Origin: Phytoseiulus persimilis
Taxonomy: Eukaryota; Arthropoda; Arachnida; Mesostigmata; Phytoseiidae
Reading direction: 5' to 3'
Assembly (NCBI GenBank): GCA_037576195.1
Contig: CM075103.1
Coordinates: 15,686,001 to 15,750,000 of the forward strand
DNA length: 64,000 nt
Shown here: positions 9,897 to 21,060 of the stretch, piece after piece
Numbering within the stretch: the stretch's first letter is position 1
Layout: the number at the start of each line of letters is the position of its first letter
Position numbers and translations under genes: made by a program
The notes under the pieces: generated by a model
The model's database searches: none
Seen by the model: only the letters and a program-made list of their open reading frames with translations
What the model was told of the DNA's origin: nothing

Positions 9897-12299
9897 GCTT
9901 CCGTTGGTATTTTTCGGATCATGTCGCGCCGACTCAACGTGGCGATACCGAACACGACAGCGAGACCTCCTTCGCCGCCCGCTGGCGATGCGGATGACAA
10001 CAAGCTGCCTTGACCTCCGACACTACGTGGAGCCATCATGGAGAAGAAGCGCATCGATTCTGGGAAAGCCTGTGGTGGAAGAAAAAGCGGTCTCTACATG
10101 GGCGGGAAAGCCTGGGAACCGTGACGGGGACAGTTGATGTCGAACGAGTCTCGTGAGTGAAATTGTAGAACTGATCATCGGAAGAAGCTCCAAAATATTC
10201 CTTCGTTGTATTCGTCGATGCCAGATCCTGGCTCCACACTGAACGATTTGAGTCATGAGACTTTTTTGCTATCTCAACTGATAGACCCATGATGAACTCT
10301 GTGATTTCTTCCGCGCTGACAATTGTGTATGATCGTTTGGCGGATGTCTAAGACGTGGGAGAAACGCTTCAACCTGCCCTGGCGCCTTTCGATGTGTGTG
10401 TGGTAACTGCCAAGCTGGTTCTCACCGTCCGCACAACCTGAGGTATCGGACGAACGCTCATCCGCTGTATATCGCGTGCTCTCCAGCTGAGAAGTTCCCG
10501 ATCTTGGCCTGAACCGGTCCCGCTGCATCTGTCATAACTGCTTTCCTCGATGGATGATATTCGATGATGATGAGAGATGAACGGGCCAGACCGAGACTCA
10601 TGATCGCACGAAACTGTTCTCTCGACTCGCGGCTCTTGATAAGGCTGTCAGTGTTCGCAGGCAGTGGGATAGAGAGTATGCCGGCGTTGCTTTCCCGCCG
10701 CGGCGAGGAGTTTCTCTGATGTCCTGGAGCCTGACGAGAGTTCAGTTCCTTTCACAGAAAATCATCAAGGATCAAGTTCAGTGGATTATTGGGATCACCA
10801 TCGGTTCCCTGCCTCGCCCCGCAGGGTCCGACGGGGTCATCCTCGGTCTTTATCCAGTCACCTTCGGTGAGCGAAATTGCAATTTTATTCAAAAGAATAC
10901 AATGTTCTGCTGCCGAATACTGATGGTTCGCAGAACGGAAATAGTCACAGATCGCTGTTGGGAGCTCTGAGCACTCCGATTGCCGCGATCGCCCCAAATG
11001 CAAAAGCGTTTGTGACGATGAGTGAGTTGGAACAACCAGAACGACTCAGTAGAACGTGGAGAAGCGCCGAGATCGCCGCCTATCATGGAGAAACCATGTC
11101 ATAACGAAAACGAGAATGATTATAACGACGTAGCCGATTATGGCACTGATTCGCGGAATAACCTCGACTCCAGACGCGATAGTCCGATCCGCGCGCTTCA
11201 CTCAAGCGAGGCAGCGCACGTCAGAGCAGTTAAACTGTGATTCGTCGTTTGGGTTGTCAGGAAGACCTGCGGAGCGGGTACGATGTAGATCTGTAGAGTC
11301 CGACGCAAAGCGGAAGGAGACATCACGAGCGGTAGACGTCAATGTTGGACATAATCATGATCATGATTATTTCAGAGAAATCAACGAGTATGCAGGGAAG
11401 GTTCTCGCATGAGTATAATCGTTCGTCAGCGAGGCCCCTCGGTCACTCTGCAACAGCTGGTAGATCCCCGCTATCAGAAGTTTAGTTAATCCTGTTACCA
11501 ACGCGCTCTTTGCTATGTCCACCCTACGTCACTATGAACTTCGGATTACTCTCGTTGCATTGATTCTCGTTTGTCCATAGGAATCACGAGCCTCCAGTGA
11601 AGAATACCAAAGTTTCCGCGCGAGAGGAGTGAAAGGTTGCAAGCGTCGCGACGAACTCTTCGGAAATCGGGATGCTCTCCATTCTCAGAAAATGTTGGAA
11701 TGCGCATTCTGGTCTTCTCCTTCAGGACGCTATGCCGATCTTGGGATCCCGTTATCATTACTCAAGAAAGAGGGTTTGTCTTCTCTGCTTCTTGATCGCA
11801 AGGAACGTTTTATTCAAAACCGCTTCATGCCCGTCCACTACCGACTCGCTGCAACCGGTGTCGCGGCTTGTACGAGATTTTCCGCATCGTGTGAATCTTG
11901 AAAGCTCTCATGACAGTCGCTGAAGAGATGCATACAACTCCGCGGGAGCGGAGAAAACGGGTGATTCCGTTGGAAACGGAGGAGCGAACCCGGGAAAACG
12001 GAACGGTACACGCTGACGAATATCCCACGAAATCGCCGCCGAAACCCAGGAGCCAGGGCTCGAGAGGGCGGAATGCATCATGAGGGTGACTTCTCGTCTC
12101 CGAATCTTAAGAGTCGTGAAGTTCCCGAAAAAGCAAAACTCCGGTGCCCTCCCTTACATCAGAAGGCGTGGACAGCTTCGGATTTTGGTCTTGATGTTTC
12201 CCTATGTTTTAAAATAAGAGAGACCTACCATATGACTACTGCGTAGGAACACGCATTCGATTTCTTAGAAAACTCGGAAAACGGCGAATAATGTTGGAT
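9897..12299. other. no gene recognised
   Basis: Several 60-90 residue open stretches, none with a recognisable domain. The + strand 11898-12083 (MTVAEEMHTTPRERRKR..., charged and disordered-looking) and the + strand pair at 11022-11412 have exon-like composition but no splice partners that I could confirm. Confidence 0.25.
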
Positions 12300-12760
12300 A
12301 TTATGCGAGACTTCTGAATAGACATGATTTTCGGGAGTCCGGAATCCGGCGCGGACCGGGATTCGAATTCTCGGACCGCTAGACCAGTCCTTTCCGCTCG
12401 TCCGATGTTCCGCGAAGTGACTTTTCGTAAGGACAGACCCTGCTGAGAGATTCAACACCAATTCAGGCCCGATTCCGCTGATTCGGACTCCTGAAACATC
12501 TGGCACGGCGCTGCCGATCGGATCGGGTCGGATCATCGGACTGGGGCGAATGATCTATCGGATTAGCCAGTCCAGGAAATCATTCATCGGTCTTGCTGGT
12601 CCGAAAATCCAGATTCTGGCCCGGTCGTTCCGCGCCGGATTCGCGACGCCGGGGAAGTACGTCCATTTCTGGACTTTCTGCAACTCGGCTCCTCCGATTG
12701 GGGAACGCTGCTCTTCGTCCTCATGCTTTTGGCGAAGTTTTCTCAACGAGACCACCATTT
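12300..12760. repeat. inverted pair of diverged dispersed repeats, SINE-like
   Basis: The reverse complement of about 12300-12400 resembles 12575-12690. Both share a block around GGTCCGAGAATTCGAATCCC or its diverged form, then CGCGCCGGATTC and a following pyrimidine-rich part. The first copy has a B-box-like GAATTCGAATCCC and CTGGTCTAGCGG upstream, which suggests a tRNA-derived SINE. Divergence is high and the boundaries are uncertain. The two copies face each other about 170 bp apart. Confidence 0.35.
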
Positions 12761-12839
12761 TCCCTATGAGCATCCCCGAATCTCGTCTCCGCTACCCAGC
12801 TCAGAGTCTACGTGGAGGGATTCGTCCTTAGAGCTGTCG

Positions 12840-13825
12840 CCGTTGAAACCGTCCGTCAGGATCGAGTTATTTTCGAGCACCAAACTCAAGAAAATTAATG
12901 TCTGACCCTGAGCGCCAACATCGCAAGTCATGAGCGTTTCCGAGGGAGCTCGTACCCCGGACGCGAAGCTGATGTGGAGGCGCTCAGTTGGGGGCGCAGA
13001 GCTGATGAGGCACGCAGTTACGGTGCGTAAAACCGTAGTTAACGTAACCGTAATTTTTCCCGTAGCCGTAACCGCAGAATGAACTTAATTGGTCTTCCAA
13101 ACGAATAAACGCCCCAGAGATCTGGGGGGCGCAAAATCAGAGTTGAAGTTTATCCATAACCGTGTCTGCATTGGAATGAAGTTCTATGAATGTCTTTGAC
13201 TGCAGTAAAAACTCGCCTCATCTCAGGCCCAGGAACATGCACCAGAGGGGCTGAGGGAGGCACGACTTCGGACTGGCATGCCTATCTCTCGAAGGAGCAA
13301 AGCTGTAGGCAAACGGATTCGAAGTTCTGTCAATCTCTTTCACTGAAGCAGAAACTCAATCCGAATCACGAACAAAATCGCGACCCATGGAGCTGAGGGG
13401 CGCAGAATCAGAATTCCAGTTCGATCTATAGGAAAAACTCCGTAAAAAGATAAATGACAGTGAAATGTTGGTCCCTGCCAGTGAGCATGCGCGTATGGAG
13501 ATTTCAGTGGAACTCCTCAGCTTCATCATCTGATACGATGATGACCTGCGCGTTGCCACCCAAATTCTCAACATCGCCGTTACAATGGCCAGCTGTGAGA
13601 TATCTTCCTGCGAGTAGGAGATTCGCATTTTTGAGCATTGAGAGACGAAAAGGAAAAGAAAAGAAATCGGGGAACAAATTGTTGAACGATAGAAAATTTC
13701 GCCGCAGTCAAGGCTCATTGTGAACGATTCAGATCATCACGGGTAACATTGAGTGAACATGACCTTGTTTTCAACTGGAAGAATCTCTTGCGATAGCTCA
13801 CCAAATTTTCGTGCGGGCTCAAAGA
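12840..13825. other. no gene; weak internal duplication
   Basis: Between about 13095 and 13430 the phrase GAAGTTCTRTSAATSTCTTT...GAARCAGAAACTC and the phrase GGGGCGCARAATCAGA each recur, hinting at an old tandem duplication of roughly 140-290 bp. No coding content was recognised. 13356-13723 is open on both strands without recognisable domains. Confidence 0.25.
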
Positions 13826-13896
13826 GGGGGGGGGGGGGGGGCATTTTCGCCTGTCGGCCCGGGCCCCGCTTGAGCTGGATACGCCACTGCAGTCAG
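13826..13896 (-). mobile_element. CAGTGGCGTA-type repeat end with 16-base G tract
   Basis: A run of 16 G (13826-13841) is followed by GCATTTTCGCCTGTCGGCCC, GGGCCCCGC and, at the end, TACGCCACTG. Read on the minus strand this starts CAGTGGCGTATCCAG. CAGTGGCGTA is a terminus shared by many non-autonomous DNA elements and fits the loose hAT end rule (YARNG). The other end was not found, so this is a fragment or a solo terminus. Confidence 0.4.
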
Positions 13897-14621
13897 CTTT
13901 TCACGGAGGATCTCCGATGGTGTATTCGCAATATTCACCAGGACTGAGTGCAAAGAGTTTTGTTTCCCGAGAAGGGACTCCGAACAAAGAATAAGGCATC
14001 GTAGTCGAATTTGCGACCAACGAGCGAAGAAACTAGTGACGAAAGAGCGAACAGAGCCACTATTTCAGGCACGAATGACTTCACTACACACGACGAGTGG
14101 ATATGATTCGTATTTGAACGACATTCGTGGGAATTCACAAAGATTGCCGACGGAAAAGCGGTACATGACACTGCCGGCGCTGACTGGAGCCCTGGTTTAT
14201 TTTCTCTGAGGTTATGGCAAGGTCAAACGGACAGCATGGTCAGATTGACTAGCGAATAGCCCCGATATGACTGTGGGAGTATGGCCAAGAGAATAGTTGA
14301 AGGGTGCTCTCAAGCGAGGCCCAACGGAGTCTACACCCTTGATTCCTGCGAGAAGGCCGAATATCTGTCAGGGGCTGTCTCCTCAGCCTTGAGCTACCAG
14401 TTACTAACCTTCCAGGCGAGCAGATGTTGATCCATTATCGCTTTACTGCTTATGCGTGGCGTGATTTACAGAGATACGCTGCTGCAACCGCCAACTCCTT
14501 CTCCCTTGACATTATGCCTAGACAGGGTGGGAACCTTTTCCAGGGAATCCGGTCGTGTTTGAGAACCGAATCAACGACCTCCCAGTCATCGAAGCTAACT
14601 GCAGGAGAGCCATCCTGGATG
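13897..14621. other. no gene; 3' flank of lipase
   Basis: Downstream flank of the minus-strand lipase. A minus-strand AATAAA (TTTATT on + at 14196-14201) lies about 420 bp after the lipase stop and could be its poly(A) signal. Nothing else recognised. Confidence 0.3.
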
Positions 14622-16186
14622 CTAATAGTTTTGTCGTTGGACGGAATCAGAACATTTCATGCGGAGCTGATCGGAATCAGTTTCGAACTGCAGGATCTTG
14701 CCCTTCCTGTTGGAACCGACCGTCCTGGCTTCGAGCCTTTTCCCGAGTGTGTTGACGAGCTCACACACGTTGACAGTTTTCCCGCGACACTCCCCGTTCA
14801 CAGCAACCCGCTCGCTTCTGCAGGTGACGGCTTGGAAATCGCAGGAATCGCATCTGTTTATCATGTCCGTGAGGTAGATGTAGCCCCGAATATGCGAGCA
14901 GAAGTTCTTCTCCACAGCGTCGTCGAAGGTTTTTCCTGTGGGGGGAAAGTCTCCAGATCCGTTCTGTTCATGGAACTATAACCCGATCAGGGCTGCCGTG
15001 GGGGGAGAGGGGGGGGGGGGGCGAGCGTTCTTGAAAGTTGTAAGTTTCTCACCCCTGCAAGCAGGCTGCGGCGCTTTGCCCTGGTTGGGGTAGAGGTCGA
15101 CGTCCGCGAAAGCTTTGTAGACGCCCAAGGAATCGCCTTTAACGTTGTCGGGGGTCGTTTTGCTGGACGTGTGCATGGCTAACATGAAGCGCACATTCCT
15201 CTTATCTGGTACGATCCCGTTCGCAACGAACAGTGGTGATGCTGGGTCACTGGCTGGATGGAAAGAGTTTCTCTTTCGAGTTTCGGTCATGCTCGATGCT
15301 GGAATGGGATGGAGTGATTCGAGCAGCTCTTGAAACAAACATAAATTCGATGCCCCATCTCACCCGTGCCGCTGCCTATCCGAATGCCGAACAATCGTTG
15401 AGATAAGCTGTTGCACGACCCATTATCTGACCGCCCAAAGAATGTCCGACGATGTGAACCGACTCCGCGGGAACCCGGTACGTGGACATGATGCGCTCAA
15501 TGAAGCAGGGCACGACTCTCCCGACCACCAAAGCGTTGTTCGCCGCTTGCGGGTAATTCGTTAAAGATTCAGGAGGGTCAGGGAAGGAGCCGCCGGACCA
15601 ATCCACGACGATAACAGTCATCTGAAATCGCAATTTCACGTCGCACAGAACCGCCCGGAATCCGTCGATCCAATCCGTATCGAAAGCCGTGTCGGCCACC
15701 AGTCCGAGGAGCACTTGAACTCTCACTGAGAAAACTCACATTGGGGTCTCTCTGTAGAACTGCGTTTTTCAGATTTTGCAGCAGGTCTGTCTGACCGGAC
15801 TCCAGAAAACCGTGGATGATGAACTTCAGCCTGCTCGCCGGGCTGAACAGAGAATCGCTCGCGTCGAAGCTTTGATTCCACAAGAGAGTTCGTTGAGGAT
15901 TATTTGGCGAGCTCTGGAAGAACAGCCACGGAATGCAACGAAGTTCAGAAAAGAACGTTTTTCCTCCATCCTTTCGAATCGACTTAGAAATCGACAGACT
16001 CACCCCGTAAAATACATAGAAACGCGTGTTTATAACCGTAGTTTCCCACGGAGTTTTGCCCGACTTCGGGAGAGCTTTGACGCAGCCGAGAGGGATCTCC
16101 TCATCATTATCGGTGCGGTATGATTGACATGCGTAACTGGTTGTTACGAGACACAGCGTCATAAAGAGGAGCATCGTGAACTGCAA
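14622..16186 (-). pseudogene. secreted pancreatic-type lipase, five exons, one frameshift
   Basis: Alpha/beta-hydrolase of the pancreatic lipase family, which cleaves acyl esters of glycerides or phospholipids outside the cell. Exons (minus): 16186-16004, 15913-15740, 15621-15364, 15253-15053, 14935-14622, all GT-AG with phases 0, 0, 1, 1. Seen: signal peptide (MQFTMLLFMTLCLVTTSYA); KFIIHGF oxyanion strand; nucleophile in VGHSLGG (Ser about 180); acid in SDPASP (exon 4), then MLAMHT and FADVDLYPNQG; His in NFCSH (exon 5) and a Cys-rich end. The full triad is therefore present. Odd point: in exon 3 the frame breaks near 15393-15400, between ATAYLND and LFGIRIGSGT. One added base restores phase and gives 376 codons, close to family size. 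It is either a pseudogene or a live gene with an assembly indel. A 13-base G tract sits in intron 4. Confidence 0.8.
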
Positions 16187-18159
16187 CTATTCGACCGACC
16201 GACCGACTGAGCCGATTCTCCCTGACGTTGCTCTCAGTTGGAGCGATCTGTGACTTCCCTTCGATGAAGAACTTAGTTTTGTACTCTCTGTGCACTTGCC
16301 CGGCCAATTGTCAAGTCGCTCCATCAAGGCAGGTTCGCTCATGTGTCACAGGTAAGGAGTAAAGATATGAGTAACTTATGCAGGAGATAGATCATCTGTC
16401 CCGAAACTCGAGTGGCGTTCTACCGTTTGTCCCAACCGATTCCCTCCACCTGGCCACTCTACAGAGGAACTTTTGAAGCAGAGATTTTCTGAGCACATTC
16501 GCGACCCAGTTATCGGAATAGAGACTGCTCTGCCAGAATTAGTTACCCAGAACGCTCGCTCAACCTCGGGATAGATTGATCCTCCCACTCGCGACTGCTA
16601 AATTGCCAAATTGCCCAGCAGCAACAGTGGACGAACAGAAGTTCACGCGGAGAAACACGTGTCCTGGATTGACCCGAGCGGTGATCGACTTTCGCCTCGA
16701 CAAAAACACGTTGCTTGACCTGATGTCCCAAGAGGAACTTTCAACTTCCGCATCGACACCCGCTCATTGCCCTAGCGAGCCGGGTGGATCGGCTTGAAGA
16801 TTTTTTTTATATTCCAGATGAGCGCAGAACTCAACGGTGAACCCGCGTCAACGCCAGGTCCCCTCAAGGGACCCTGGCCGCGAGCGAAAAGAAGAATGGA
16901 CGAAAAGTGAGACGAACGCTGAACGGCGAAGAGGACGGCCCTTGGTGTCCCGGAAAGGATGTAATATAGGACTTGTCCTGACTGTCCAGACGCCAGAAAG
17001 GTGGGGGGAGGGGTTTCAGAGGACACACCTCAAACCCAGGGTAACGAACGTGAGTATCTAGATCCAGGTATCCGAAGGCATTCACCCTCCCGCCTGAAGG
17101 AAAAAATTCTGAGCAGATGATACTTTCGGATTTTCCAGATTCACTCGAAGGAGAGTGGAGCTGCATGTCGAGACTGCTTCCATTCCCGCTCCACCCTCAT
17201 TTTTGGTAGCAGGTGACCTTGATGAGATCGGAATGCCGCTGATTAGGAGTCGAGACGACGTCGATCTCCTCTAACGCTTGCGCAACAATGGCTCTGGGAG
17301 CGAAGGCACTGTCATCATTATCTCAGAATTCCACGATTGTCCACGGAGGGGAACGAGTGACCGTTGTGCTGTGGCCGCTCCAGTCCGAACCTAGTTCCGA
17401 CGCACGGGATGGGTCTATCGCGCACTGGGAATTCGGATCACCTCTGGTGCTTGCCGCGGCTCTTTTCTTCGCGGGGACCGAGACTAAAAATCCGTGATGG
17501 AGACCGAGCCACAGCTCCGCGATACTGTGGAAGTCGCATACCCACTGCAAATCTAGGGGAGGGAATCTGATCACCATCAAGTGTCGCCGCAGCAGAACTC
17601 TGCCATCAGGTCTCCTCAAACTGTGCGTCGTATAACTCACTAACACATAATATGTGGAGGAACTCCGCCCAGGGTTATTTGGGAACACACTTTCAACGCC
17701 GCGTTCCTAAACTGCCGTCAGAACGATAATATGCATCGTATCAAGATGTCGAGCCGACGGGATGTTCCGCTGAGCTTACCATTGCAGCTACATGCCAAAA
17801 ATATAGAAAATGCGGTCATGGAGAACAAATTACGGGATTCTGAAATCGGCTGACAATGATGACGATTTCGTGACCCAGGTTCGAGTATATCAAGACTCTC
17901 ATTGGCTTCCAGCCGCGGGTGTTACCGATAAGAACCCCTCGACCTCGTAGATCGGTTTCTTCGGTCCCAAGGCAGCGCCAACCACGGAATCCAACTTCTG
18001 CGAGAGCAACTGTCCCGCATTACTCCGCAGCCTAAGTCAAGAGCGGGACGATCTCCATGAGCGGGGTGGTCGAGACTCCGAATCGACTCCTCTCCGGCAA
18101 AACTTCAGGACTCCGATCGGATCTGCGAGACCAAATTCAGGAATGCCTCGCCAAAACGA
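16187..18159. other. no firm gene; exon-like pieces at 16818-17275 (+)
   Basis: After an acceptor-like TATTCCAG, an ATG at 16818 opens MSAELNGEPASTPG and ends at a GTGAGA donor (16908). A later stretch from 17139 (FTRRRVELHVETASIPAPP) runs open to a TAA at 17272. They look like exons, but no phase-consistent junction was found between them. Nothing recognised in the rest. Confidence 0.2.
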
Positions 18160-21060
18160 AAAGAGCTACTCACGCCCTCGGATTGGAGTCGTTAGTGAAA
18201 AAAAAATCGTAGAGGTGACCTTGTGGCAAATGAATCTGTCCGGCACTCCACTCCGATCTGTCAACAGCTCAGCTTTCTCGGCGTCACGATAAGAGACGAC
18301 GTCCACCTGTTGGATGAGTTTTGTGGCATAGGTGCCTCCAGAATGTGATCGGAATTCCAAAACACTGTGATGTCTTCTGCGACCTTGTGAAACGGTACCT
18401 CGACGAAGAGGAGGACGGGAACGTCCACATCTTCATTATGTCCAGAGCGAAGGACGTCAAGGGTGGCGTACCTGCTGGACTGGATGGACCGAACATTGCG
18501 ACGCGATGGCAGCGGCAATCATGAAACTGAAACAACTCTCGACGAGAGTGCTCAATAATCAAATGTGTTCCATCCGGTGGAACATCCGAACTGCCAAAAC
18601 ATCACAGAAGTCGATGCCTGTCTAAGAAACTCCGTGACAAGCGACAAAGCGCAAATTTGGAAACCAGCGACAGGACTGGAAAAGACAGGATGGGGGAAGG
18701 GGGAACGAAACGCCCCACACTTCCCACCACAAAACAGGAAGGGGCGAGCACGAGTGGTCGCCGACCACGAATGCTCGCCACACCATGAGGTCCCCCCGGA
18801 ACAGGTCGAGGCCGGGGCCGAAGGCGTGGACATCCTTTCAGGAAACATCCCCGGCGGCAAAGAATGCGTAAGGGTAGAGCCTCTGGGAAGAGTGCCAACC
18901 CGAGTAGAACAGCGTGAGGGCCCGACGAGAGCCAGGAAGGGAAAAGCACCCAAACATGTTGTCTCGATGAAAATTGGAGTAATAAACATTAATGGTTGTA
19001 CTGATTCCGAATAGGCTCGATCAGAGCTAGATATGCTTGGAAATGGGGGTTTGAATTCAGTTCTAATCCAAGCAAACAATCTGGCGAACCTACAAACGCC
19101 ACTAAGAGTCCCGGGATGCGAATAGCTTGAAACTAATAGAAACGTGTGCGAATCGGGACAAACCATCACCGGAGGAACGGGTATCCTACTCAGCTCCATC
19201 CTCGATCCGGAATGGACGGAGAAAGGAAGAGATTGGATGGCCTTGGCGACCAGAAGTGGAGGAAAACGAATCATTCTGATCACTAGAGATAGGGGTTTCA
19301 GGCACAACGCCACAAATGCCTGAAACTACCTACATCGCGTTGTTTAGCCTTTTTCAATGTTTCCTCTTGAATTCTGCCTATTTGTCGATTTTATGGGCTC
19401 AGAAATACATGGAACAAGCCTGTTAATCCGAGATTCAGATCTTTGGGAAAAGACAACAATATGTGGATCACGCTCATTTTGCCATTGCTCGAAATGGCGC
19501 ATGCTTCAATCTCTCCGAAGATCGCTTATGTCCGCGTCCTCGATCTCGTAAGCGCACGTTCGACGCACGCTCGATGAGCTCACGGCGGCAATTTTCTTTA
19601 GACATGGGGCGGCAAATTTTCTCCAGCCTAGACGCGGCGATTTCTCAAATCCGGCCCTGCCCATTGCACTTGTATTTAGCAAGCCGTGCCGGCTGGGATC
19701 CAGCTCGCTCTTCAACTCTTTCTTAACAGTCGTTCGACAGGAATTCAACTTTTCGCGATGCCCAAATACCCTGAGTCAAGGGAACGATATGAGCGCTGAC
19801 ATCTCGATTTCTTCGCCATTCGATCTCGCGTCGTCTAAGTCAAAGTGAATGTAGAGCGGTCGTTTTCTCGCTGCGAGTCTCTGCTCTCAGACCGCAGATA
19901 TCGGTTGACTCCGGAAAATGCCAAGCTTCATACAGCTCCAATGTGCAATAAGAAGCTGCAGGATTAGCAAGGTCCAAGCTTTTACCTTCATCATCTCAAT
20001 ATGGCTCCCTTTCTCCGAAGTGTTAACGCCCCTCACAACATTTTCGCCGCCTGTTTCAGCAAGTGTGAATGCCTATTTTGTGGATTTCCAGTGCCTTTTT
20101 CCGGGATTTTAATGCCTCTCTGCCTGCCTTTTCTCGAGTTTTTGAGTGCCTGAAACTCCTATCTCTACTGATCACAATATACGTTGCTCACGAGAAGAAA
20201 GAGGATAATGAAAAGCTCTATGAGGAACTGTCGAAGACGGTTGGGACCAAAAGTACGACTACAGACATCGTCCAGATCGGAGGGGACATGAACGGCCATA
20301 TCCAACAGTATGATGGGGAATAAGATATGCGAGGAAAGTTGCTCGAAAGCTTCGCAAGGGAGACCGATCTAATGATATTCAATGGATCGGAAAAGTGCAA
20401 AGGTGAATACACCAGAAAATCAGCGGCCATTGACTATGTGTTGGCAAGTCCAGCGGCAGTTGAGGATGTCCAACATATGAGCATTAACGAGAAGAGACTG
20501 ATAACTGATATATCTGAACACAACACAAGAAGCTAATATTTTCATCCTCTAGGGCGCCGTCAAATTTTCCAGACGGCTCTGGACTGGTCTGTCGCTTCTT
20601 GGACTGCTCGGCCGCATATGAGCAAGCGTGCATAGCAACACTGTGGGAAACCCTTGGAGAGCAAGCGTTGAACCAAGCGTGGAGAGGATTACTCCGGAAC
20701 CGGATGCAGACCGCTACACGGAGGAGAGAAATCGGAATTGGTGAACGCTACAGAGGGTTGCCCAGCAAGCCCAGTCCTATTCCTCCTCAACATCGCTTCA
20801 CTCGAGATTCGCCTACAGAACAGTGCGTTTAGGCTTCTGGGGAGGAAAAGAGGAGATTTCTGGAATGTGCGAGAGAAGAAATACTCTAACATAGCCGCTC
20901 TCCTGTTCGCCGATGACCTCATACCAATGGGGAGAGACTTCGCAGGAATGGAATGACTGCTAGAAATCACATACCCAGAGAGCCAAAAAATGAGAGCACT
21001 ATGGGCATTCAATCGATTCGACATCTCAAGAGCTCCATGGAAAGCGGTGGCTGCTCCATA
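18160..21060 (+). mobile_element. LINE (non-LTR retrotransposon) relic
   Basis: Degenerate non-LTR element. An upstream frame at 18565-19014 ends shortly after MKIGVININGC, the usual first strand of an endonuclease/exonuclease/phosphatase domain. The domain continues (TGGTGILLSS, then RIILIT) to 19283, where a hAT-type element interrupts it. It resumes at 20176 with the catalytic GGDMNGH, the SAAIDYVLA motif and ISEH. Reverse transcriptase follows at once: EGCPASPVLFLLN (about 20750) and the catalytic LLFADDL (about 20910). The N-terminal half of the RT is missing, so there is a deletion near 20540-20600. In-frame stops (near 19012, 19125 and 20322) make it dead. A piece at 18240-18300 (QQLSFLGVTIRDD) could be from another copy. 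I cannot set the clade. Confidence 0.75.
19284..20167. mobile_element. 884-bp non-autonomous hAT-type element
   Basis: Terminal inverted repeats of 22 bp with one mismatch (TAGAGATAGGRGTTTCAGGC, then AC) begin at 19284 and end at 20167. The flanking 8-bp direct repeat CTGATCAC (19276-19283 and 20168-20175) is a perfect target-site duplication. An 8-bp duplication plus ends fitting YARNG (TAGAG) point to the hAT superfamily. The interior holds no transposase, so it depends on another copy. A short motif, ARTGCCT, recurs near the ends (19315, 20068, 20090, 20111, 20145), as expected of transposase-binding subterminal repeats. Removing the element and one target copy joins the host LINE endonuclease frame exactly (LIT-IYVAH). 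Confidence 0.85.

Noticed and set aside
12350-12400. tRNA gene
   Set aside because: GAATTCGAATCCC resembles a B box, but no cloverleaf can be formed.
14424-14981. 185-codon + strand open frame
   Set aside because: It is the shadow of the last lipase exon and its intron on the minus strand.
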